Origin: an uncultured Oscillospiraceae bacterium
Lineage (GTDB): Bacteria; Bacillota; Clostridia; Oscillospirales; Acutalibacteraceae
Assembly: GCA_949289045.1 (NCBI GenBank)
Contig: CASEMN010000009.1
Coordinates: 23,949 to 87,948, forward strand
Direction of reading: 5' to 3'
DNA length: 64,000 bases
This document shows, one piece after another, positions 8,416 to 17,183 of this stretch (within the stretch, counting starts at the first letter, position 1; every line of letters starts with the position of its first letter). Under the pieces are notes generated by a model. That model worked only from the letters and a program-made list of their open reading frames with translations. It did not search any database and had not been told where the DNA came from. The translations under genes were made by a program, and so were the position numbers.

Positions 8416-9767
8416 TATTTGTTACCTCCCGTAAAAAGAGAATTTAAATCAATACCCTCTGCAAACTCTATTCCGTCGCCAAGGCTCTTTACAGCCTGCT
8501 GTACGCTTATGCCCATAAAGTCCTCGCCGAAAGTATCAAGCTTCACGGTGACGCTCCCGCCTGTATCCATATCTTTAAGGGCTGCCTCGCCGCTTTCAAT
8601 TTCTCTTGAACCTATTACGACTGTATATCTTGCATTAAGTTTGTTCGCATATTTCATCTGAGCCTTAATAGAGCGTCCGGCAACGTCATAGAGAGCTGTA
8701 AGTCCGTCGCCTCTTATATCGGAAGCAAGTTTAACTGCAAGAAGCTTTGCCTCCTCATCGGCAGCGGCGATAAATATATCACAACGCTCATCTTCAGGCA
8801 TTGGTGCCTGCTGTGATTTAAGCAGAAGCATGAGTCTTTCAATACCCATACCGAAGCCCAGAGACGGAATGTGAGGTCCGCCAAGCTCTTCTACAAGTCC
8901 GTCATAGCGTCCGCCGCCGCAGACAGTACCCTGTGCACCGATATCCTGTGACACGAACTCGAAAACAGTTCTTGTATAGTAGTCAAGACCTCTTACGATT
9001 GTGGGGTCAACTTCATATTCAATATTCATTGCCTCAAGGTACTTCTTGACCTTTTCAAAGTGCTCACGGCAGTCGTCACAGATATAATCCAGAACTACGG
9101 GAGCCTTTGAAGCGATTTCAGAGCAAATGGGACTCTTACAGTCAAGTATACGCATGGGATTGCGTTCAAGTCTTTCACGGCAGGTTTCACAAAGATTTTC
9201 CTCATTGCTCTTAAAATACTCCTTCAATGCCTGCTGATACTTAGCTCTGCACTGCGGACAGCCGATGGAATTAATGAAAAGCTTGAGTCCCTTTACTTCA
9301 AGGGTATCAAATACATCCTTTGCAAGAGCTATAACCTCTGCATCTGCCTCCGGCTCAGCTGCGCCTAAACACTCAACGCCGAACTGGTGGAACTCTCTGA
9401 GTCTACCCGCCTGGGGTTTTTCATAGCGATAACAGGATGTGAGATAGCAAACTTTTACAGGCAGGGGCTCATTGTGAAGTCCGTGCTCCAAAAATGCTCT
9501 GACTGCACCGGAAGTTCCCTCAGGGCGAAGAGTAATTGAACGGTCGCCCTTATCGGTAAAAGTATACATCTCTTTCTGAACAACGTCCGTTGTATCACCC
9601 ACGGAACGCTGGAAAAGCTCCGTATGCTCAAATACGGGAGTTCTTATTTCTCTGAATCCGAAACGTTTTGCAGCGTCCAGCATAACGCTTTCAACATACT
9701 GCTGTTTATAACTTTCAGCGGGGAGCAAATCCTGGGTTCCCCTTATTGCTTTTGTAAGCAGTGCCAT
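8415..9767 (-). CDS. hisS: Histidine-tRNA ligase
   Basis: The 450-residue class II synthetase has motif 2 in YRYEKPQAGRLREFHQ, the histidine-specific RGLDYYTRTVFEF, CGGGRYDGL, and the GFGMGIERL motif 3. A cysteine-bearing insert (CPQCRAKY, CETCRERL, CKSPIC) of the kind common in bacterial HisRS follows the catalytic region. A C-terminal anticodon-binding domain completes it. It is the first gene of the T-box-controlled hisS-aspS pair. Confidence 0.97.
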   Translation of the reverse strand: MALLTKAIRGTQDLLPAESYKQQYVESVMLDAAKRFGFREIRTPVFEHTELFQRSVGDTTDVVQKEMYTFTDKGDRSITLRPEGTSGAVRAFLEHGLHNEPLPVKVCYLTSCYRYEKPQAGRLREFHQFGVECLGAAEPEADAEVIALAKDVFDTLEVKGLKLFINSIGCPQCRAKYQQALKEYFKSNEENLCETCRERLERNPMRILDCKSPICSEIASKAPVVLDYICDDCREHFEKVKKYLEAMNIEYEVDPTIVRGLDYYTRTVFEFVSQDIGAQGTVCGGGRYDGLVEELGGPHIPSLGFGMGIERLMLLLKSQQAPMPEDERCDIFIAAADEEAKLLAVKLASDIRGDGLTALYDVAGRSIKAQMKYANKLNARYTVVIGSREIESGEAALKDMDTGGSVTVKLDTFGEDFMGISVQQAVKSLGDGIEFAEGIDLNSLFTGGNK

Positions 9768-9811
9768 AAAACCATCCCTTTTCTTTGGTAATTAAATAAA
9801 AATAAAAACAA

Positions 9812-10025
9812 AACCTCCGTCCCGGCTAAGGGACGAAGGTACATTCTCCGTGGTGCCACCCTTTTTGAGCTTTCATAAAGCTCCACTTTATCCTTTAACG
9901 CAGGAAACGTCGCAAAAGCGATAGACTCCGAGGGTGTCTTTCAAAAAACTCACCTTAGGCACTCACAGCAAAATGCACCATTCTCTGAAAGGTTTTATTT
10001 ATCTACTCTTCCTCATCAACGTCAG
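9812..10025 (-). ncRNA. T-box riboswitch leader of hisS-aspS, tRNA-Asp type
   Basis: Read on the minus strand, the leader has the stem I features GAGTAGAT (AGUA bulge) and an apical AGAGAATGG...GCTGTGAG region. The specifier stretch GAAAGACACCC lies at 9932-9942, and the T-box proper is GGGTGGCACCACGG (about 9846-9859). A terminator hairpin pairs ACCTTCGTCCC with GGGACGGAGGT, followed by TTTTGTTTTT. The specifier can be read as GAC (Asp, followed by the usual purine) or CAC (His). The base after TGG is C, which pairs with a G73 discriminator; bacterial tRNA-Asp has G73 and tRNA-His has C73. This favours tRNA-Asp as the effector. Confidence 0.9.
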
Positions 10026-10034
10026 TTATATAAT

Positions 10035-10439
10035 TTATGACTTTGGATTTACTATATCACGCCAATCAAGGTCGCCTCTGTCAAGGCTGTGTATAAGCGC
10101 TTCGGCAGTAGCTATATTTGTAGCAACAGGTATATTATGAACGTCGCAAAGTCTTAAGAGGCTTGCCTCGTCCGGCTCCCCTGCCTTGGGGTTAAGCGGA
10201 TCGCGGAAGAAAAGGAGCAAATCTATTTCGTTGCACGCAATTCTTGCAGAGATCTGTTGGTCGCCGCCCTGTGAGCCGCAGAGGAATTTTTGTATTTCAA
10301 GTCCGGTTGCTTCGGATACCATTTTACCAGTTGTTCCGGTTGCGCAAAGCTTATGTCTGCTCAAAACTCCGCAGTAGGCAATACAAAACTGAACCATTAA
10401 TTCTTTCTTTGCGTCGTGTGCCGTTATAGCAATATTCAT
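10035..10439 (-). CDS. mgsA: Methylglyoxal synthase
   Basis: MgsA converts dihydroxyacetone phosphate to methylglyoxal and phosphate, a bypass of lower glycolysis. The 134-residue length is typical. Family motifs include ITAHDAKK at the N-terminus, ATGTTGKM phosphate binding, SGPxGGDQQ-like GSQGGDQQI, and LFFRDPLNP with the catalytic aspartate, then VATNIATAEAL. GGAGGGG precedes the ATG. Its stop codon lies only about 10 nt before the T-box leader, so that leader's promoter must overlap this gene's end. Confidence 0.95.
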   Translation of the reverse strand: MNIAITAHDAKKELMVQFCIAYCGVLSRHKLCATGTTGKMVSEATGLEIQKFLCGSQGGDQQISARIACNEIDLLLFFRDPLNPKAGEPDEASLLRLCDVHNIPVATNIATAEALIHSLDRGDLDWRDIVNPKS

Positions 10440-10498
10440 ACTCTATCCCCTCCAATTATTGATTTTTTTCACTAATTCAACTAATATTATCATATTTT

Positions 10499-11236
10499 CT
10501 ATATTTTTTCAAGCCTTTTAAGGGGCAAATCTTCTCCTTCGAGTCTTTTCATAATTCTATCCGCTGCGGCATACATTTTTGTCTTTTTGGGAATTGCCCT
10601 TCCGTACATTGAAAGCTGAGCTGCATCGGCGCTGTACGGTACAATTCCTCTGAGCTGAACTCCCGCTCCGTCTATTACAGCGTCTATATCGAGATTCGCT
10701 CCGTGCTTTGTCTCCCAGCAGTCGAATTTATTGAGAATAAGATAAATTTCAGGTATCTCCATGTCATAAAGTCTATCCGCTGCCGCATGACAGCTTCTGA
10801 TGCTCACCGTTTCCGCCGCTGCAACTAAAAGAGCCATATCGGCATTTGCGGCGGCAAGGCGGAAGCCTCTTCCGGTACCTGCGGGAGCGTCGATTAAAAT
10901 ATAATCGAAGCTTTCCTCGTAATTAAGCAAAACCTCGTGAAAGGATTCAGGGGTGAATCTGTCATCCCAGGATAATGGCGCCGCCAAAAGAGAGCAAAAA
11001 GGTGAAACCTGAGTTAAGGCATCCTTGCAGCGGCAGGCTCCGCAAATAACGTCGCCCCAGTTATAAAGAACCTTTTCCTGAACGCCCAGCATAATATCAA
11101 GGCTGCCAAGTCCGCTGTCGCAGTCCACCATCAGCACTTTTTGACCGTTCCCGGTCATTACCTGTGCAAAAAGTGTACACAGGGTGGATTTTCCCGTTCC
11201 GCCCTTACCGGAAACAACTGCTATTTTTTTCGCCAT
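10499..11236 (-). CDS. minD: MinD-like P-loop ATPase
   Basis: The 245-residue protein has the deviant Walker A motif GKGGTGKST, a switch I region VDCDSGLGSLD typical of MinD, and IDAPAGTG as switch II. MinD positions the division site by membrane-dependent ATP cycling. Its C-terminus (LPLKRLEKI) is short and only weakly like the amphipathic membrane anchor of canonical MinD. It follows the mreBCD-mrdA block as minCDE often does in Firmicutes, but no minC or minE is present here. A general ParA/MinD-like role is therefore an alternative. Confidence 0.8.
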   Translation of the reverse strand: MAKKIAVVSGKGGTGKSTLCTLFAQVMTGNGQKVLMVDCDSGLGSLDIMLGVQEKVLYNWGDVICGACRCKDALTQVSPFCSLLAAPLSWDDRFTPESFHEVLLNYEESFDYILIDAPAGTGRGFRLAAANADMALLVAAAETVSIRSCHAAADRLYDMEIPEIYLILNKFDCWETKHGANLDIDAVIDGAGVQLRGIVPYSADAAQLSMYGRAIPKKTKMYAAADRIMKRLEGEDLPLKRLEKI

Positions 11237-11291
11237 TTCTGCACCACCCTGTAAGTTTAATTAAAATAAACCTTTGATTTATCTGCTTTAA

Positions 11292-13352
11292 TTAATAAAG
11301 GAGCTCTCCTACCTGCTGAGCAGGATCAATGCTTGAAGTGTCATTGAAATATGCGTCATATATCGCCTTTGCAACTCTGGCTGTATAAGCACTGTTCTTT
11401 GCATCCTCAACGGAAACAGCAATAGCAATCTGAGGATCGTCATAAGGAGCAAAAGTGATAAGGAAACAGTTTGTCTGCTTCTGAAGTTCTCCGTCCTTCT
11501 GAGCATAAACCTCAGCAGTACCTGTTTTACATGCTATTTCTGGGTCATAACCGCCGAGATAAGAATGAGTAGCACTGCCTGTATACTCGGCAACAAGGGA
11601 CATACCCTTCTTTATTATACCGAGGTTTGTCTCGGAAAATCCGGTTTCCAAAGCAACCTCCGGCTGCTTTTCAAGAATAGTTTCGCTGTAATCATAGCTT
11701 TTTACGCTTTTTACAATATGAGGAACATATCTTGTGCCGCCGTTTGCAATAGTGGCACAGTAAGTGGCAAGCTGAATGGGGGTAACAAGAGTATCGGACT
11801 GACCGATGGAGGCCTGAACTGTATCACCGACCATCCACTGGGTACCGCCATGGTTTTGGGCAAATTCTTCGGGGTTGGCAACCATACCGGTAACTTCCGG
11901 AAGTTCAATTCCCGTTTTTTGTCCAAAGCCCATTTTGGAAGCGTAGAAATTAATTTTATCTATTCCAAGCTGATAGCCTGTTTCATAAAAGAATACGTTG
12001 CAGGAATGCTCAAGAGCATGAACTACGTTTATATCTCCGTTATTTTCAAGACAATAGAACTGGTTCGGAAAACGCCAGTATGAGCCGTTGCAGTGGAAAG
12101 TGGTATTTTCCGTTATAACGCCTTCCTCAAGGCCTGCAAGACCTATAAGGGGCTTAAAGGTTGAACCGGGAGCATAGGCGCTGAGCAGCGCTCTATTCCA
12201 AAGAGGAGCTCCGGAATCACTGTTAAGCTTTGCAGCGTTTTCAGAGTATGTTGAAATATCGTAGGTAGGATATGAAGAACAGGCGAGAACCTCTCCTGTA
12301 TTAACATCCATAGCTACAACCGAACCTGCTGAATTTGAATATCCCTTTGATTTAAGGTCCTCAACAACCTCGGCAAGAGCCTTGTTTGCCGCAGTCTGCA
12401 AATTTTTATCAATTGTCAGAATAACCGTGTTACCCTGAACCGGGTCCTGTGTATACTCAGTGGATACATTTCCGTCACTGTCAGTTGTAACGGTCTTTTT
12501 GCCGTTTTCTCCGCGGAGATATTCCTCCATAACGGCCTCTATTCCGTCCTTACCTATAAGGTCGTCCATCTGATAACCAGCGTCCTTAAGCTCCGCATAT
12601 TCGTCCGCATCCATAGCGCCGACTCTTCCTATTACATGAGGAGCAAGGGTGCCGTCAACATATTCTCGGTAAGGTACAACTTCAACGTCAACGCCTTTAT
12701 AAAAAGTACCGTTCTCTTTCACTTTTGAAACAGTTTCAGTTGAAACGTCCTCGGCGAAAGTATAGGGATTACTTACCGAAAAAGTATTCATTGCCATACC
12801 GAAACATACGGAAGCAATATTTCTCGCATCGGTTTGGCTGTAATTTTGAAGAGAATACTTTTCTATAAGTCCGTCAAAACAGTTCTGAGCTGTAGCGTAA
12901 TCGTTAAGATGAAGCATCTCTTTTGATTTAAGGTATGCTATCTCACTTTCAGCATCCTCTTTAAAAGCAATTTTTCCGTCTGAGCCAAAGACAAGGGGCA
13001 GAGTATCGTTCCACTCCTCACCCTGATCGTTCATGAGATTTATAAGGGAAAGTATAATTTCGTTTCGGCTTTCCTGTTCGCTGGAAGAAGGAAAATATGC
13101 AGCGTCAAAAACGAGGGAATTTCCCTGTCGGTTTATTACGAGAGGACTTCCGTTTCGGTCAAGTATTTCTCCTCTCGCCGCTTCTACCTCTACATCTCTT
13201 CTAACTGTGGAATTTGCCGCCTGAAGGTATTCTTCATGATCTATTACCTGAACTCCTACCATTCGTCCTGCAAACACAATAAAAGAAGAAAGCATTATTC
13301 CGACTAAAATGTAAAGTCTGAGCTTCATATTTGCCTTATGTTTAGTTTTCAT
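11292..13352 (-). CDS. mrdA: Penicillin-binding protein 2 (elongasome transpeptidase)
   Basis: The 686-residue protein has an N-terminal cytoplasmic tail and one transmembrane helix (LYILVGIMLSSFIVFAG). A dimerisation domain follows (RGEILDRNGSPL), then a class B transpeptidase domain. The active-site motifs are visible: SxxK in APGSTFKPL, SCN in HSCNVFFYE, and KTG in ACKTGTAEV. It cross-links peptidoglycan during cell elongation with RodA and MreBCD. It lies 15 nt downstream of mreD with GGAGGTG before the ATG. Confidence 0.93.
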   Translation of the reverse strand: MKTKHKANMKLRLYILVGIMLSSFIVFAGRMVGVQVIDHEEYLQAANSTVRRDVEVEAARGEILDRNGSPLVINRQGNSLVFDAAYFPSSSEQESRNEIILSLINLMNDQGEEWNDTLPLVFGSDGKIAFKEDAESEIAYLKSKEMLHLNDYATAQNCFDGLIEKYSLQNYSQTDARNIASVCFGMAMNTFSVSNPYTFAEDVSTETVSKVKENGTFYKGVDVEVVPYREYVDGTLAPHVIGRVGAMDADEYAELKDAGYQMDDLIGKDGIEAVMEEYLRGENGKKTVTTDSDGNVSTEYTQDPVQGNTVILTIDKNLQTAANKALAEVVEDLKSKGYSNSAGSVVAMDVNTGEVLACSSYPTYDISTYSENAAKLNSDSGAPLWNRALLSAYAPGSTFKPLIGLAGLEEGVITENTTFHCNGSYWRFPNQFYCLENNGDINVVHALEHSCNVFFYETGYQLGIDKINFYASKMGFGQKTGIELPEVTGMVANPEEFAQNHGGTQWMVGDTVQASIGQSDTLVTPIQLATYCATIANGGTRYVPHIVKSVKSYDYSETILEKQPEVALETGFSETNLGIIKKGMSLVAEYTGSATHSYLGGYDPEIACKTGTAEVYAQKDGELQKQTNCFLITFAPYDDPQIAIAVSVEDAKNSAYTARVAKAIYDAYFNDTSSIDPAQQVGELLY

Positions 13353-13367
13353 GGGGCACCTCCAGTG

Positions 13368-13916
13368 CTATTCTTCCTCAGGTTCCCTTCCCATAGGCTC
13401 ACGGCGTAAGGATTTTGCCACAGCACGAACAGGGAAATACATAATCGGAAGGAATAAAAGTGTATAAGCTACCGACGGCAGACATATTCTCCACAGCGGG
13501 AGAAAAGCGCCGTCAATTCTGGCAAAAACAAAGTAAAACAGCCAGAAAATAACATTGTGTACCAGCGTTAATCCGCCGCACAGACATAGCGCCGCCATAA
13601 AATTGTTTCTCATCATGTAGCGCACCAGGAAGCCGCAAAGAAAGCCCACAACCATCAGCACTACTGCATGATACCCCTGTCCCCTGGCCGCAATTGAGTC
13701 CCAAAGCATACCTGCAAAAAGACCCGCTATTGCTCCCCAGGTTTCTCGCTCAAACATTCCTATACATACAACCGCCGGAATCAATATAAATGCGTTTACG
13801 CCGAAAATATCGGGAATCCAAACTCCGCTGCTTTGAAGAAGAAAACAGCAGAATATGAATACCAGCGAAAGAGCGCGTCTTATAATTAAGTTTTTGTTTT
13901 CTCTAAGATACAACAT
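13368..13916 (-). CDS. mreD: Rod shape-determining protein MreD
   Basis: This is a small hydrophobic protein of about 182 residues with five or so membrane segments and the pattern of MreD (WGAIAGLFAGMLWDS near the middle). MreD links MreC and the cell-wall machinery to MreB. I chose the ATG at 13916, 8 nt after GGAG; the TTG two codons upstream has no ribosome binding site. Its position between mreC and mrdA supports the call, since sequence conservation in this family is low. Confidence 0.85.
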   Translation of the reverse strand: MLYLRENKNLIIRRALSLVFIFCCFLLQSSGVWIPDIFGVNAFILIPAVVCIGMFERETWGAIAGLFAGMLWDSIAARGQGYHAVVLMVVGFLCGFLVRYMMRNNFMAALCLCGGLTLVHNVIFWLFYFVFARIDGAFLPLWRICLPSVAYTLLFLPIMYFPVRAVAKSLRREPMGREPEEE

Positions 13917-13951
13917 GGACAATGCTCCAAACCCGGCGATTCAATACCGCC

Positions 13952-14821
13952 TTATTCTGCCGAATTTTCTCCGTCAGTCGTTATACCCTGACCTTCAAAT
14001 TCGGTTATTACAAAAACCGCATCCAGCTTTGAAACGTCAACTCCGGGCTTAATAACGGCATAGGAGGAAATATCATGGGTGTTATCTCTTATTTCGGTAA
14101 CTGTTCCTATAATAAGGTCACGGGGATAAACGCCGCCGATGCCGGAGGTGGAAACAATACCTCCCGTTGCAATAGCGGTTTCGCTTTCAATACCGGAAAG
14201 TTTAATAAGTCCCTGAAGTGAAAGCTCAGTGTCGCCTGAGGCAAATCCGCTTTCGCCTGTTCTTATTTCGTAAGCACCAATGCTTACCTGGGGGTCAAGC
14301 ACGGTTTTTACAACCGAATAGGTAGGAGCTGTTTTTACTACAACGCCTGCAAGATACTCTCCGGAAATAACGGGATCATTTACGGCTACACCGTCGTTTG
14401 TGCCCTTATTTATAACAAAGGAATAAAACATATCCGCCGTATCACGGCTTATAACGCTTGCCGATTCAAAAACAAAGTCGCTGTGTTCTTCCTTTACCCC
14501 TAAAAATTCTTCATAAAGAAGATTTTCCTTTACGGTCTTTTCATAGTCCACAAGCTGTTTCTGATAGTCCTCAACCTGCTTCTGAAGTTCTTCAACCTGT
14601 TTTTTATATGTTCCGGCAGATACAAAGCCGCCGCCTATTTCCCCTATCTTTTCCGACACAAAAGCCGAAAGCCTCTGCACAGGCCCGAATACCGTTCCCA
14701 GTGCAGAGGACAAAACAGATGTGCCGTTATGCGAGGCTGCCGCCGCAACAGACGCTACAATAACAACGGCTAAAACGGCTGCAAGCACTTTAAGACGGGT
14801 ACTGCGGAAAAATTCACGCAT
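13952..14821 (-). CDS. mreC: Rod shape-determining protein MreC
   Basis: The 289-residue protein begins with a basic segment and a transmembrane helix (LAAVLAVVIVASVAAAA). A coiled coil follows (about residues 70-105, KKQVEELQKQVEDYQKQL), then the two beta domains of the extracytoplasmic MreC region (SVISRDTADMFYSFVINKG, GVVVKTAPTYSVVKTVLDP). It acts as a scaffold between MreB and PBP2 at the outer face of the membrane. The order mreB-mreC-mreD is the standard one. Confidence 0.94.
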   Translation of the reverse strand: MREFFRSTRLKVLAAVLAVVIVASVAAAASHNGTSVLSSALGTVFGPVQRLSAFVSEKIGEIGGGFVSAGTYKKQVEELQKQVEDYQKQLVDYEKTVKENLLYEEFLGVKEEHSDFVFESASVISRDTADMFYSFVINKGTNDGVAVNDPVISGEYLAGVVVKTAPTYSVVKTVLDPQVSIGAYEIRTGESGFASGDTELSLQGLIKLSGIESETAIATGGIVSTSGIGGVYPRDLIIGTVTEIRDNTHDISSYAVIKPGVDVSKLDAVFVITEFEGQGITTDGENSAE

Positions 14822-14862
14822 AACTATCCCTCACGGTACATTATTAATTTTACGCAGAAAGA

Positions 14863-15888
14863 TTAATCTCTGCTGTCAAAGTTCTTGTTGGAGGTAAGGC
14901 TGAGCATATCCTTTTCAAGGCATTTGCCTGTACCGTCAACAACGCAGTCGAGAGGATTCTCGGCAACGTGAACGGGCATTTTTGTCTCTTCTGAAATAAG
15001 CTTATCAAGACCTCTGAGAAGAGCTCCGCCACCGGTGAGCATAATACCGTGGTCGATAATATCAGCGGAAAGCTCCGGGGGAGTTTTCTCGAGAGTTGAA
15101 CGGATTGCGTCAAGAACCTGATTTACCGGATCAGCGAGAGCTTCACGGATCTCCTCAGCGGAAATCTCAATATTCTTGGGAAGTCCGTCCATAAGGTTAC
15201 GGCCCTTAACGTCCATTCCGCCTTCACCCTCGTAAGGATATGCGGAACCAATTTTAATTTTAATATCCTCTGCTGTTCTTTCACCGATAAGCAGGTTATA
15301 CTTTTTCTTGATGTAGGAAATAATAGCCTCATCAAAATCATCGCCGGCAACTCTTGCAGAGCATGAAGTTACTATATCGCCAAGAGAAATAACGGCAACC
15401 TCAGCGGTACCGCCGCCTATATCTACAACCATGCTTCCGGTAGCTTCGCCAACGGGAAGACCTGCACCGATAGCTGCTGCCATGGGCTCTTTAATAAGGC
15501 TTACATATTTTGCGCCTGCGCTTCTTGCTGCGTCATGAACAGCACGCTTCTCAACGCCTGTTACGCCTGAAGGCATACAGATCATAACTCTTGCCTTACT
15601 GAAGGGAGAGGTGCTTATTGCACGGCGAATGAAGGCTTTAAGCATATCTGATGTCATATCGAAATCTGCGATAACTCCGTCTTTAAGGGGACGCTTTGCG
15701 ATAATTGAACCGGGGGTACGGCCGATCATCTCTTTAGCCTCTGTTCCAACCGCAACAACACGGGGAGGATTTGAGCGAACGTCAACCGCAACAACTGAAG
15801 GCTCTCTTATAACAATTCCTTTTCCTTTTACAAAAACAAGAGTATTCGCAGTACCAAGGTCAATTCCTATGTCCTGAGAAAATAACAT
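14863..15888 (-). CDS. mreB: Rod shape-determining protein MreB
   Basis: MreB is the bacterial actin homologue that guides lateral wall synthesis. The 341 residues begin [17 protein letters not shown] with the phosphate-1 motif, followed by [18 protein letters not shown] (phosphate 2) and [13 protein letters not shown] (adenosine motif). It is the first gene of the leftward mreB-mreC-mreD-mrdA-minD group. GAAAGGAG precedes the ATG and a good promoter lies at 15960-15988. Confidence 0.97.
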   Translation of the reverse strand: MLFSQDIGIDLGTANTLVFVKGKGIVIREPSVVAVDVRSNPPRVVAVGTEAKEMIGRTPGSIIAKRPLKDGVIADFDMTSDMLKAFIRRAISTSPFSKARVMICMPSGVTGVEKRAVHDAARSAGAKYVSLIKEPMAAAIGAGLPVGEATGSMVVDIGGGTAEVAVISLGDIVTSCSARVAGDDFDEAIISYIKKKYNLLIGERTAEDIKIKIGSAYPYEGEGGMDVKGRNLMDGLPKNIEISAEEIREALADPVNQVLDAIRSTLEKTPPELSADIIDHGIMLTGGGALLRGLDKLISEETKMPVHVAENPLDCVVDGTGKCLEKDMLSLTSNKNFDSRD

Positions 15889-15959
15889 TTTGGTTTACTC
15901 CTTTCACTTCGGGATTAAGTAAAAACCCCATAACTGCATTTTTGACAATAACAACTGTT

Positions 15960-15988
15960 ATTATAACCCACAAGCGCTTGTTTCTCAA
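15960..15988 (-). promoter_or_regulatory. mreB promoter with palindrome in the spacer
   Basis: On the minus strand TTGAGA (15983-15988) and TATAAT (15960-15965) are 17 nt apart. The perfect 12-bp palindrome ACAAGCGCTTGT (15970-15981) fills most of the spacer, where a bound regulator would compete with polymerase. The leader to the mreB start is about 65 nt. Confidence 0.7.
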
Positions 15989-16134
15989 CAGTTTAAGTAA
16001 AATTGAAACTAATTTTTTACTTTTTTATGAAAAAAACAATGATTTTTTTGTCTTTTTACACTGAGTTTAGCTTGATTTTAACGATTTTCAGCATATTAAA
16101 GCTATGTATAAACTTATAATATTCATAAGTGCTT

Positions 16135-16728
16135 TTATACTATCTCTTTCCCGGATACCACTCCGGCCTTTTTCAAAGCCCTTGCTGTCTGAGCTGCCGG
16201 CAGTCCCATTACCGAAAAAAAGTCACCGTCAATCTTTTTCACAAGAACGCTTCCGAGTCCCTGTATACCATAAGCTCCTGCTTTATCCATTGGCTCGCCG
16301 GTTTCAACATATCTGCGGCACATCTCTTCGCTGAGAGGATAAAACTCCACTTTTGTTTCGTTTACAAAGACCTCTTCGTAGTTCTCATTTTTTATGCAGA
16401 CGCCTGTGTACACGCTGTGAGTTTTGCCAGAAAGCTTTAAAAGCATACACACTGCATCACTTTTATTTTCAGGTTTTCCTAAAATTTCTCCGCCGGAAGC
16501 CACAACTGTATCGGAACCCACAACGGTAAAATCAGTCTTCCCGCTTTCCCTCAGTTTTTCGAAAGCCGCAAGGGCTTTTCTCTTGGCCAATATGCCTGCG
16601 GCGTCTTTAGGCTCTGTTCCCGCCTCAAGCTCCTCGCTGCATCCGAAGGTTTTTACAGTAAAACGGTATCCCATATTTTCGAGTATCTCTTTTCTTCTGG
16701 GAGAACCTGACGCAAGTATCAGCTCCAT
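16135..16728 (-). CDS. maf: Maf-like nucleotide pyrophosphatase
   Basis: The 198-residue protein begins MELILASGSPRRKEIL, the Maf signature, and continues with VVGSDTVVASGG, GKPENKSDA and GAYGIQGLG. Maf proteins hydrolyse non-canonical or modified nucleoside triphosphates and are linked to division arrest. I chose the ATG at 16728 because AAGGCGGTGAT lies just upstream and the family motif starts there; a longer frame overlaps dut. It is the last gene of the zapA-U32-dut-maf group. Confidence 0.93.
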   Translation of the reverse strand: MELILASGSPRRKEILENMGYRFTVKTFGCSEELEAGTEPKDAAGILAKRKALAAFEKLRESGKTDFTVVGSDTVVASGGEILGKPENKSDAVCMLLKLSGKTHSVYTGVCIKNENYEEVFVNETKVEFYPLSEEMCRRYVETGEPMDKAGAYGIQGLGSVLVKKIDGDFFSVMGLPAAQTARALKKAGVVSGKEIV

Positions 16729-16741
16729 AAGTATCACCGCC

Positions 16742-17182
16742 TTACTTTCTGCCTGTGGAACCGAATCCGCCGTCGCCTCTATCGGTTTCTTCAAGGCTGT
16801 CAACAACCACCGTATTCGCAAGGGCAACGGGCATGAGAACCATCTGGGCTATTCTCTCACCGGGCTCAATCGTATAGCTTTCTGAAATCTGATTGATTAC
16901 CCCGACTTTAATTTCTCCCCGGTAGTCGCTATCCACGACGCCGACGGAGTTTAAAAGTCCAATGCCGTGCTTTATGGAAAGTCCGCTCCTTGGGAAAATG
17001 AAAAGTCCGAAACCCTTTGGAATCTCAGCAGCTATTCCCGTAGGAATAAGCGCTGTTTCTCCTCCTTTAAGGGTTATCCCCTCTTCAATGCACGCACACA
17101 AATCCATTCCTGCACTGCCCTCGGTTGCACGGACAGGTACAACCGCTTTTTCGCTGAGTTTTTTTATCTTGATTATTTCCAA
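16742..17182 (-). CDS. dut: dUTP diphosphatase
   Basis: Dut hydrolyses dUTP to dUMP, keeping uracil out of DNA and feeding dTMP synthesis. All five trimeric dUTPase motifs are visible: GSAGMDLCA, FPRSGLSIKHG, GVVDSDYRGEI, PGERIAQMVL and RGDGGFGSTG. I placed the start at the TTG at 17182, one nucleotide past the U32 stop and 9 nt after AGAGGTG, giving 146 residues, the usual length. A longer frame from 17248 would overlap the U32 gene. Confidence 0.93.
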   Translation of the reverse strand: MEIIKIKKLSEKAVVPVRATEGSAGMDLCACIEEGITLKGGETALIPTGIAAEIPKGFGLFIFPRSGLSIKHGIGLLNSVGVVDSDYRGEIKVGVINQISESYTIEPGERIAQMVLMPVALANTVVVDSLEETDRGDGGFGSTGRK

Positions 17183-17183
17183 A

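Noticed and set aside
9932..9942. CAC as the T-box specifier for histidine
   Set aside because: Not excluded, but it is followed by C rather than the usual purine, and the TGGC T-box base does not pair with the C73 of tRNA-His. GAC explains both features better.
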